Positions 1-8,605 of a stretch of 64,000 nucleotides of DNA are shown here, one piece after another. Origin of the DNA: Galerina marginata (Eukaryota > Basidiomycota > Agaricomycetes > Agaricales > Galerinaceae); the NCBI GenBank assembly GCA_023014335.1, contig JAECYW010000008.1, positions 2,914,001 through 2,978,000 of the forward strand, written 5' to 3'. The translations under genes and the position numbers were made by a program. The stretch's first letter is position 1. Each line of letters starts with the position of its first letter. Below the pieces are notes generated by a model. It did no database searches. It was not told where the DNA came from and saw only the letters and a program-made list of their open reading frames with translations.

Positions 1-1
1 T

Positions 2-181
2 AAGATCGACTTGGGGGAAGAGGAGGAGAAAGAGGTGGTTCCCATTCGGGCCTTCATTCTTTCAAGAAGGGTTCTAGGAGCGCCGATTTCGGTCCTGACC
101 GTCAGAAGGTCAAGCTGGAGTACTTCAGAAAACTTGAGGTCTCTTAAAGGACGTGCTGGAGTAACGGTAATGGAAATCTAA
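2..181 (+). CDS. F-box/LRR-like protein, C-terminal end (cut by window edge)
   Basis: The frame is open from base 2 and stops at 179-181, giving the last 59 residues of a protein that starts outside the window. It contains a VVPIRAFILSR stretch that matches the C-termini of the two relatives at 3628-5073 (APVRAFIHSR) and 17598-19106 (VVPIRAFILSR), so it belongs to the same agaricomycete F-box/LRR-like family. Such proteins are usually presumed SCF substrate adaptors. An HSP20 gene converges on it from the right, the same arrangement as at the other family members. I cannot say whether the full gene is intact. Confidence 0.7.
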   Translation, partial: KIDLGEEEEKEVVPIRAFILSRRVLGAPISVLTVRRSSWSTSENLRSLKGRAGVTVMEI

Positions 182-647
182 GAACCTAGTTAGATGTATG
201 TCATTATTGTAGGGTGATAATTATGTTCTGTGGTACCATCGACCTAATTTGCCGACGACAGTCACACAATCCTTCCTTTCGCGCTCCCGCTGTGCTGCCG
301 CCACCTTTTTTCTTTTTGATCCGAAATTTCAATCTTTACTGTTATTTCAACGAGAATACAATTTATTTTCCTCGTTACTCTAATTGGCATTGAGAAAGGT
401 TCGTGTGCTTCATCCACGCTATTCTGCTCTCCCAGTCACCTGGCCAGCATGCAGTGTTTATTCAATGCTCAAGGTCAGTTAATGTCGTAAATGGGATTTA
501 TTGACTGGATGCTAAGTATTTCACTGCTGTACATATGGGTTCCGCCGATAATGTATTAAGACGCACAAAAAATATGCCGGAGAGGTGAATGTAAAATGAG
601 AAAGCAAAGTCCAAACGTTCTGAAGTGGTGAAACCACCGATATCAAA
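182..647. other. Intergenic DNA shared with two other HSP20/F-box junctions
   Basis: No gene is visible between the converging F-box and HSP20 genes. Bases about 290-375 are related, in inverted orientation, to 17320-17575, and in part to 6470-6520. A block at about 495-550 is an inverted match to 17110-17175. The stretch is therefore part of a segmental duplication. It also supplies the empty site for the small element inserted at 17372-17493. Confidence 0.6.
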
Positions 648-1237
648 TTATGCAATCGTGATTTTCTTGGGCGCGAGTTCAGGTGCCGATTTCGGGAAGG
701 TGATGGTTAGAACACCATTCTCCATCGAGGCTTTGATCTCTTCGTCCTGCACAATTAAATCAGCCCTAGTTCTTCAAGTTCGTTTGCCGGTAACGGAAGC
801 ACCCACCTTGACGCCCTGAGGGAGCTGAAGCGTCCTCGAATATTTCCCATAACGTCTTTCCTTCACCGCATAGCCGTCCTCGCTCTTTTCCGTGGTCTGC
901 TTCGTCTCAGTAGAGACGGTGAGCTTGCCGTTGTGCACATCGATTTGCACGTCCTCCTTTTGTGCGCCGGGGAACTCGAAGGAAGCGGTTACAAGATTTT
1001 TGTCGCCGTCTTCGTGGAGGTCCATTCTAAAATTTTATCAGCATTTCAAACGAAATGGCGAGAAAGTTAGTTGGAAGCGTACCTTGGTTTGAATGGCCTC
1101 ACGGCAGTGTCGACGTGGCCATTGCCGTTTGGTCTCTGCACTTGACTACCGTTTCTGGCGACGTGACGAGGGGAAAAGGCTTCCTCGAAAAAACGGTCGA
1201 AATCGTAGTAGGGCTCGTAGAAGAAGACGCTAGACAT
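648..1237 (-). CDS. Small heat-shock protein HSP20 (copy A)
   Basis: ATP-independent holdase chaperone that binds unfolding proteins; cytosolic by family. Exons on the minus strand are 1237-1083, 1026-807 and 746-648, with GT-AG introns of 56 and 60 bp, giving 157 residues. The N-terminus MSSVFFYEPYYDFDRFFEEAF is followed by an alpha-crystallin domain from about residue 52, with the hallmark ENGVLTITFPK near the C-terminus and the end KKITIA. An in-frame upstream start exists, but the MSS start is kept because all four copies share it. A TATA box lies at 1340-1347 and a perfect heat-shock element at 1410-1422, so induction by heat shock factor is likely. It converges on the F-box fragment at the window edge. 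Confidence 0.93.
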
Positions 1238-1339
1238 GTTGAGGATGGGTTGGTAGTTTTTGTGTTGTGAATTGGAAGGGACTTGAGAGCTGATTCGTAT
1301 TTTGTACAATTGTTGGGGATTGAGGTATCTGCGGACTCG

Positions 1340-1515
1340 TATTTATACCTTTTCCGAGGGTTGTGTACGTCTGTTTCGATACCGGTCTGGAGTTGCGCGG
1401 CAGCATGTGGAAACTTCGAGAAGGTGAGAAAAGCCATATTTGGAAACTGTAGGTCCTTCCATTTTTCTCCCACGCGCTTCCAGAGAGTCGACGCAGTTTC
1501 TGTACGGTTCTAGAA
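1340..1515 (-). promoter_or_regulatory. HSP20 copy A promoter: TATA box and heat-shock elements
   Basis: Read on the minus strand, TATAAATA lies at 1340-1347, about 100 bases before the start codon. A perfect three-unit heat-shock element (GAAnnTTCnnGAA) lies at 1410-1422, and a second TTCTAGAA palindrome at 1508-1515. The same layout recurs at copies B, C and D. Confidence 0.85.
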
Positions 1516-2387
1516 ACAAATTTGCCTCTCCTTTCTGAATCTTACAAACTCAATGGAAAACATTATGAGGACAATGTTGGGAAAAACCAAGATCTTTTTG
1601 GCTTCAAGATGCTCATGGAAGTGGGAGGAGCCTGCTGTTCCATAGCTCTGCGCGGACGCTTGGAGGTACGTTATGTGCTCATATCTTGTACGCTGGTGTC
1701 AATTTGACCGGAATCTGATGTCTAAAGCTCTCAGGCCACCCCACGCCGCACTTACCCACCTATCCTCGCCGATCCCTCCCCCAGCTGGCCACCACCTATC
1801 CTATAGCCTTTCTACCCCGTCTGTAGAATTCTACAGCACCGACACTATCGATGCGATGTAAACGTTCTATAGAACGAGTCTATCAGTAATATGTAGCTAA
1901 CCTATGTGCACAAGGGTCTGCATAATTAGTCCACCCTACGAGCCTTCTCCGGCGGCTCAACACCACGTTAATTTCAACATTATAGGTAGGCAGGCTGTCA
2001 TTCAAAGTAGCCATATTTAGTTGAAGTTGTAAGATGGGATTTATTGACTATTAAATAAACAATACAAGTATGAAAGATGAATTTGAGGTGAAAAATAAAC
2101 GGCCTCTGGGTCATTTCCGGAATGTTTATTTATAACCGGATCGGATCGGCGTGGCACATCATGTATCACGATCCCGTGCGATGCCATTCTTTCCTTTACG
2201 CTCCCATTGACAGTACGAAATTTCTGGCATTCCAAATTCATCTCATTGCAGCTCGATCCGAGTCCACGGGTAAGGGAAACTCTGTCTTGCGGCCAGTACC
2301 TCACTGTTGACCTCACCCATCCAGGAATCCGAGTCCAAGATCAAGTTCAATCTCTGAATCGAGCGTCAATTTCCGCCGTGTCCTGAT
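1516..2387. other. Intergenic, with a stray fragment of the helicase 5' end
   Basis: No gene seen. Bases about 1637-1675 (TTCCATAGCTCTGCGCGGAC and the following GCTTGGAGGTACGT) closely match 8759-8792, the end of exon 1 and the donor site of the helicase gene. From about 2045 the sequence resembles the 5' flank of the F-box gene at 17598-19106, leading into the pseudogene start. Confidence 0.5.
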
Positions 2388-2814
2388 GGAGACTCAGATC
2401 TTCAAACTAGATCGCGACGTAGTATGGAACGTCTTCCTAATCAACACCGATATGGAATGCATATGAGTTTTTTTTTCATCAATTAATCTAGAATCTGTCC
2501 AAAAGGTGTAGATCTACCATAAAATCAGGATTCATTCCTAGGATCTGTCAGAATCTTCATGATTTGTTTCCTTAATTGTAGTCCTTACTGTGGAATTGCA
2601 AGAGGAAAAACCTATAACCAACTTAAAGGATAATATTGAAATCATAGGTAAGTCATTACCTTGGCTTACAGGTACCGCAATGTGGTCTAGATTGGTCAGG
2701 ACTTTTCGTAGTGAGCATGAAAGCGTGGTTTACATGGTGATGTCTTTGGTTTGTTCAGCGAACCACGTTGTTTTGTTTGGCTAAGATCTTAGATTGTTTG
2801 TCAAAGTCTTACAT

Positions 2815-2890
2815 CTTAGATTCTACGTCCTACTTCCTACTTCCTACTTCCTACATTCAACATCCTACATTCTAGATTCTACATCTTGTA
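2815..2890. repeat. Short tandem repeat of TTCCTAC-like units
   Basis: Four near-perfect tandem 7-mers (CTTCCTA register) at about 2826-2856, flanked by degenerate TTCTAC/CATCCTACATTC copies. Lies inside the insertion in the F-box pseudogene. Confidence 0.75.
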
Positions 2891-3091
2891 GCTTAAAAGA
2901 AGCTCCAAATATTCCGTTTAGGGAGATATTTTCTGTGATTATGTCAGAAAACCTAATGGAAGATTTTCTTAATTATATGCATCTAAAATTTTGTAAATCA
3001 AATGAATATCGTCCGAAATATATTCATTTATCAGTTATAAGTTAAGGTTCCACCCTCTTTCCATCCATCTAGCTCCAGGCCACCTTTGCAT

Positions 3092-3147
3092 CGAAGACTT
3101 TCTTACCAGAGGCATTTTTTAAAATGCCTCTGGTAAGAAAGTCTTCG
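3092..3147. repeat. Perfect 27-bp inverted repeat with 2-base spacer
   Basis: Arms 3092-3118 and 3121-3147 are exact reverse complements (CGAAGACTTTCTTACCAGAG and following GCATTTT), separated by TT. It would form a long hairpin in DNA or RNA. It sits within the insertion in the F-box pseudogene. Confidence 0.95.
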
Positions 3148-5260
3148 TGTGGAACTCACGTTGGCGCCAATTAAGCGCCCAGTTCAACCTCAGCACATGA
3201 CCCGCCAACCCGTGTCACGGGTACGGGTTTCTGCAGGATACAAAATCGCCTACCCGTACCTGTACCTCAACAAAACCCGCACCCCAACCCGCGCGGGCGG
3301 AAAAGGCCAAGAGCTTTGACCACACCCACAACCGCAACCAAGGCCGCGATAAACCACACCCTTACTAGGCCAAACCACAGTTGAGTGTGGTCAAACCAAG
3401 ATCCTGACAAGGCGAAACCACACCATAGGAGAATCAAACCACACCTGGCTGGTGGTAAACCACACTGTTAGACTGGCTGACAAGCAAACCTCGTTGCGCG
3501 TGTTGTTTCTCAAAAAATTAGGGTACAGTACAAGAGAAAATATGAGAACTACGTACATAAAATTGTGAATCCTAGGTGTTGAGACTACGTATTTTGTCAA
3601 GTTTGGTGACGGAGACCTGAAAAGTAGGATGTTCGAATATTTGACGAAATATACTGTCATAAATGCACAACAGAGCATAAGGTTCCCGCTGTACATACCC
3701 TTCGCCACACCTCTCAAGTATGTTCAGCTTGGAGAGATCTCATCCTTTCCTCGCCGTCCTTATGGGCTCGGGTTCTCAATTTCAATTTCCTCTGTGGTGA
3801 AGGTTGGAGAAAGGAGGTCTTAAATCGAACTGTGTGCAGTCCCCTTTCTGTGCGAGGAAACACTGATCAGGAAATCATTATTCCTTTATTGGTGGAGAAC
3901 TGGTCAAGAATACGAGACTTGAATTTATCCTTCTCAAGCTCCGCACCGGAGAAGTTCAAGCAGGACACCGATTTATGGCACTTATTGGCGCGTCCGGCGA
4001 CTGTTCTGGAGTCGTTCCAGTTGTCACTGCATGTCCTTAAACCCGAATACTGGGAACCACATCCGATTGTTTCGCCCCCGGACTTCACAATTTTTGACAA
4101 TCACGCTCCGTTGTTGAAGCATTTCTCTATTTTGGGCATTAATCCCAACATAGGAGCGGATTGGTCGCTACAACTTCGCCACCTAGAGCTGAGCATTCCA
4201 ATCCCCGTCCACGAGTTACTCAAGGCACTCTCCCACCTTTGCCTTCTCGAAACCTTAGTTTCCGATGCTATAATACGCGGAGACGCCGAGGGGTCTCGAA
4301 CTTTACCCAAAATATCATTACCGCAATTGAAAAACATACAGATCCGTTCAACAATGGATATCACACCCAACATGATTTTCCTGGCCCAAATAGAGCCCGT
4401 TCACGGCCGTGTATTGACCTTCGAGACCGATACCAAGCTTAATAGTCCTGATGGGTACATCTCAGACCTGCGACCTATTTCAGTTACGTCAAAGGTTCTG
4501 TCGATGTATTCAAACCAAGCGGGTTTAGGTGCTTCCACACAACTAACACTGCAGTTATATCAGTTTGTATTTAGTTTGAGCGGTTTTCTACCAGCCCGAA
4601 GGCAGTTCCGTTTCTCTCTAGGGTTTCATCCCCGATTCCGAGGGGACGACACACTCAGCCAACTTCTTTCTGCTTTATACTCCCCAATCTTCCACCGCAT
4701 ACGGAAACTCTATCTATATGTGGGCGAAGGATGTGGCCTCTCGCCAATTGACCCCAACTTCATTAACTGCATTGCGTCATTTCCCTCCCTCGATATCTTA
4801 TACACCACTCCGACAACTTTGTATTTTCTTCTTCGTCTTCCAGAGGATGTGCTCAAGTCGGCCTTTCCTGTAATGCGGGAGATTCAGATGATGGAATCGC
4901 TCTCAATGAGCGAAATAGCTCCGGTCCGAGCCTTTATTCATTCAAGAAGTGTTCTAGGAGTTCCAATTTCAATCCTGACAGTCAACAAAACAGAGTGGTG
5001 GAATTCAGAAAATCCAGAGTCTTTTGACGACCTCGTTGCTGCTAGATTCGGAAATCGGTACGCCTGTAGGTAGACAGCTAACTACCGTATGCACGCTTTC
5101 ATTCAATGTAGTCAACTGAAGTTGAAGTTGTAATTTGGGATTTATTGACTAGACTGCTGTACTAAATATGTATTCTGTAGATAATAAGTAATCTATTAAC
5201 ACGCAAAAAAAGGTATGCAAGAGGGTCCAAATGATCTGAAGTAAGCAAAAACAGTGTAGA

Positions 5261-5851
5261 TTAAGCAATTGTGATTTTCTTTGGTGCGAGTTCAGGTGCT
5301 GATTTCGGGAAGGTGACAGTTAGAACACCGTTCTCCATTGCGGCTTTGATCTCTTCGTCCTGCACAATTATTAGATTAGCTTTTCTTCAAGTTCGTTTGC
5401 CGGTGACGGATGCACCCACCTTGACACCCTGAGGGAGCTGAAGCGTCCTCGAATATTTCCCATAACGTCTTTCCTTCACCCCATAGCCGTCCTCGCTCTT
5501 TTCCGTGGTCTGCTTCGTCTCAGTAGAGACGGTGAGCTTGCCGTTGTGCACATCGATTTGCACGTCCTCCTTTTGTGCGCCCGGGAACTCGAAGGATGCG
5601 GTTACAACATTCTTTTCGGTGTCTTCGTGAAGGTCCATTCTAAAAATATAATCAGCATTTCAAATGAAAAGGCGAGGAAGTTAGTTGGAAGCTTACCTTG
5701 GTTTGAATGGCCTCACGGCAGTGTCGATGTGACCGTTGCCGTTTGGTCTCTGCACTTGAGTACCATTTCTGACAACATGACGAGGGGAAAATGCTTCTTC
5801 AAAGAAGCGGTCGAAATCGTAGTAAGGCTCGTAGAAGAAGATGCTAGACAT
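5261..5851 (-). CDS. Small heat-shock protein HSP20 (copy B)
   Basis: Exons on the minus strand are 5851-5697, 5639-5420 and 5359-5261, with the same exon lengths (155, 220, 99 bp) and phases as copies A and D, giving 157 residues. The protein starts MSSIFFYEPYYDFDRFFEEAF, carries the alpha-crystallin domain, and ends with ENGVLTVTFPK...KKITIA. It differs from copy A by scattered substitutions (for example EDTEKN for EDGDKN and AAMENG for ASMENG), so the duplication is recent. Promoter elements sit at 5952-6129. Convergent with the F-box pseudogene at 2388-5073. Expected role: heat-induced holdase. Confidence 0.93.
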
Positions 5852-5951
5852 GTCAATGATGGGTTGTTGTTTGTGTGTTGGACTTGAAGGCGAATCAAAA
5901 GCTGAATGGTGTTTCGTACAAATGTTGGGGGTTGAGGCATATTCAGGCTCG

Positions 5952-6129
5952 TATTTATACCTTTCCTGAGGCTTGCGTATCCCTTGGTTCTGACAATAGT
6001 CTGGGGTTGTGCGGATTGAACTCGCAGTCTGTGGAAACTTCGAGAACGTGGGGATGTACATATATAGAAACTGTAGGTCCTTCAGTTTTCTCTCACGAGC
6101 GTCGAACCGGTTTCTCTACGGTTCTAGAA
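5952..6129 (-). promoter_or_regulatory. HSP20 copy B promoter: TATA box and heat-shock elements
   Basis: On the minus strand: TATAAATA at 5952-5959, a perfect GAAnnTTCnnGAA element at 6034-6046, and TTCTAGAA at 6122-6129. Confidence 0.85.
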
Positions 6130-6733
6130 CACAACTGGAGGCCCCGTCGGTCACTGGCGTGCTTAGTAGTGAGACGCAATTTTATTGACAATCGTCTGGG
6201 CGCATTGTCAAACGTTTAAAACCAGAAGTGTGGTCCACGAGAGTATAGCTAAGGAAAAAATTAATCTGATTTCTTTTGAGTAAGATAACGAGTAGTTTGG
6301 CTCACCAAATATCTAATGTAGAGCCTGAATATCGAATGCAGAACCTGAAATTACCGCCCTTGGTTGCCTGCCCTTGGTTGCCTACCCCATTAACATCCGC
6401 CGCCGACGCGGACACCTTCGCATCAACGTGGAGGAGAGGCTCTTCATCGTATATAGTCCCCGGACGTTTCGATTTTTATTTCAACGGGAATATATTTTAT
6501 TTTTGCCCTCGTCACTCTTCGTGATTGCTTGATACCATCTGGGAATTTCCTCCTGCAGCTGAAGGGCACATTGATTTCGAGCTGAAAGGTGCACATGCTT
6601 TCGTTCCGAGTAGTCGAATTTAGTTGAAGTTGTACAATGGAATGTATTGACTAGATGTTACATAGGCTCTAGAGTATTTCACTGATGTACATATGCGTTC
6701 CGCGGATCTCTGAAATCATAAAATCGTGTTGGA

Positions 6734-7333
6734 TTATGCAATCGTGATCTTCTTTGGTGCGAGTTCAGGTGCCGATTTCGGGAAGGTGATGGTCAGTACA
6801 CCATTCTCCATCGAGGCTTTAATCTCTTCGTCCTGCACAAAGATCAGCCCTCTTCTCCAAGTTCGCATATCAGTAACGAAAAGTACACACCTTGACACCC
6901 AGAGGGAGCTGCAAAGTCCTCGAATACTTCCCATACTGCCTTTCCCTCACCGCGTAGCCATCCTCGCTCAGGCCATTTTCCGTGGTCTGCTTCGTTTCAG
7001 CAGAGACGGTGAGCTTGCCATAGTGCACATCAATTTGTACATCTTCCTTCTGTGCGCCGGGGAACTCGAAGGATGCGGTTACGAGGTTCTTGTCGGCGTC
7101 TTCGTGGAGGTCCATCCTGACGATTTAATCAGAATGTTGAACGAGAAGAGAAGGCAAGGAAATTAGTTGGAAACGTACCTTGGTTTGAAAGGCCTCATTG
7201 CAGTGTCGACATGGTTGTTGGCGTTTGGTCTCTGTACTTGGGTACCATTTCCGGCGACGTGGCGAGGAGACAAGGCTTCCTCAAAGAAGCGGTTGAAGTC
7301 GTAGTAGGGCTCGTAGAAGAAGACGCTAGACAT
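6734..7333 (-). CDS. Small heat-shock protein HSP20 (copy C)
   Basis: Exons on the minus strand are 7333-7179, 7116-6891 and 6832-6734, giving 159 residues. The middle exon is 6 bp longer than in the other copies and adds two residues (TTENGLSEDG where others have TTEKSEDG). Otherwise it has the same MSSVFFYEPYYDFNRFFEEA start, alpha-crystallin domain and ITIA end. It is the only copy without an adjacent F-box partner on its 3' side; copy B lies head-to-tail downstream. The TATA box is at 7436-7443, and its heat-shock element near 7526-7538 is imperfect, so its heat response may differ. Confidence 0.92.
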
Positions 7334-7435
7334 GTCGATGAGGGGTTGGTAGTTCAAGTTTGTGTCACTCGGAGGTTACTCGAGAGTTGATTCGTGTTCT
7401 GTAAGATTTCGGGGAAGAAATGCATAGGAGGCTCG

Positions 7436-7604
7436 CATTTATACCCTTCCAGAGAGTTGCGTATACGGTATACCTCATTCTCCACACTCGTCTGGGGTTG
7501 TGCGGATAGAACTTGCAGCATGTGGAAAACTTCAAGAAGGTAGGGACTTCCATTTTCGCCCACGCGCTTCCATAGACTCGACGAAGTTTCTCGAGGTTCT
7601 AGAA
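7436..7604 (-). promoter_or_regulatory. HSP20 copy C promoter with weaker heat-shock elements
   Basis: TATAAATG on the minus strand at 7436-7443. TTCnnGAA at 7531-7538 with a degenerate third unit (AAA in place of GAA). TTCTAGAA at 7597-7604, preceded by GAAnnTTC at 7583-7590. Confidence 0.7.
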
Positions 7605-7673
7605 GATAACTTGAGCTGAGAGTTACTGCTTATTCAAAGAAACTAACGGCTCACCATTGCTTTAGTTTGTACA

Positions 7674-7750
7674 TAGCCGGCGCTTGTCTGCTAATGCGTC
7701 CAATTGCTTCCGCAACCTGAGATCAAAATGTGCTCGTTATTTTTTTCTGG
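7674..7750 (+). repeat. Partial copy of the helicase 5' flank
   Basis: About 75 bases (AGCCGGCGCTTGTC, ATGCGTCCAATTGCTTCCGC and the TATTTTTTTCT end) closely match 8385-8480, just upstream of the helicase gene, with one small gap. The two copies bracket about 630 bp of DNA holding the tRNA-like signature. Confidence 0.7.
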
Positions 7751-7930
7751 AAACAATGCATTGCCCAGGCCCTAAAGAATGACGTCGCCTCGGCCTCCGG
7801 TCAGCGGCAGTGATGGCTTTGCTGTCAGCGGAAATGAAACTTCCTTTCCATTTCATCTCTGACAGCGCTTCTTCTGCCTTGGCGAATCCAACGTTCTTCA
7901 TTATCCAGAGCTGGATCACTTTACGATGTT

Positions 7931-8002
7931 GAATGGCCTAAGGGTTAGTAAATAGCTCGTCTGTAAGCGCACAAGTAAGCTCTTTGGTTCGAATCCGCTT
8001 GG
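7931..8002 (+). other. tRNA-like box A/box B signature (possible SINE or dead tRNA)
   Basis: TGGCCTAAGGG at 7934-7944 fits a pol III box A, and GGTTCGAATCC at 7986-7996 is an exact box B. I could not fold a valid acceptor stem or T stem (7927-7933 does not pair with 8000-8006), so this is not a functional tRNA as it stands. A tRNA-derived SINE head or a decayed tRNA is possible. Confidence 0.35.
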
Positions 8003-8605
8003 TATTTCTTTTCGTTCCCTTTTCTTCTTCGCCCTCAAAATATGTTCCAACTCCGGCACCGTTATGATATTTCGCTTTTTCTTTTTGGTGTATGCCGGAT
8101 CATAGGAACAGCAATCAACTTTTTGGTTCCCTCTCATTCAGAGTTATGCTTATTTTATTTCTTTTGTTGTCGAGGACGACTGGAGAGCGCCGTCACTGTG
8201 TGAGTTGCGTTGGAGTTGCGTCAAAATTCTCAGGAAATCCGCCTGCCAGTGTATTTGACTGAAATCCAGCATTTCATGCCATCACCGCCAGTTACCATAT
8301 ACATCCTCCCCGCGCTCTTGTTACACTTCTTCTCGGTCGATTTCTTCTAGTTTTTTTTGCACCGTCGCGTTCGTATTCTAGTAAAGCCGGCGCTTGTCCG
8401 ATGCGCACATCCAAATGCGTCCAATTGCTTCCGCAACACGCGATCAAACCTAGGCCTGGCACGTGCTTGCTATTTTTTTCTTCTCCATTCCGTCACGTCC
8501 CTCTCTTCACCACCACGGCCCTCTCCTCCTCCTCCTCTTTCCTCAAAAGTTCGTTGACGGAACCGAAGCAGGTAAACCAGCGCAAGCAGGTCAAAAACCC
8601 GCTAT

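Larger units (their letters stand above)
2461..3687. mobile_element. Insertion of unknown class inside the F-box pseudogene
   Basis: Defined only by loss of homology to the intact paralogue. It holds a (TTCCTAC)-type tandem repeat near 2820-2850, a perfect 27-bp inverted repeat at 3092-3147, several ACCCGTACC/GGGTACGGG motifs around 3200-3290, and about five copies of AAACCACA(C) between 3350 and 3470. Short subterminal motif clusters of this kind are seen in DNA transposons, but I found no clean terminal inverted repeat or target duplication. No transposase frame is visible. Confidence 0.5.
2388..5073 (+). pseudogene. F-box/LRR-like pseudogene, split by a 1.2 kb insertion
   Basis: The 5' part starts with ATG at 2388-2390 and reads METQIFKLDRDVVWNV, matching the F-box start of the intact relative (MEKQTFNLDRDVVWNV). 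Homology ends at about 2460. It resumes at about 3688 with HTLRHTSQVCSAWRDLI (HTLRYASQVCSSWRDLI in the relative) and stays open to the stop at 5071-5073. The downstream frame is open from 3628 to 5073 but has no convincing ATG at its head, so a protein from it would lack the F-box. About 15 bases of the original coding sequence are missing at the junction. The intact part carries the same IVSPPDFTIFDNHAPLLK core as the relative. Convergent with HSP20 copy B. Confidence 0.8.

Noticed and set aside
7927..8006. Possible functional tRNA
   Set aside because: Box A and B match, but neither acceptor nor T stem pairs, and no anticodon arm could be formed.
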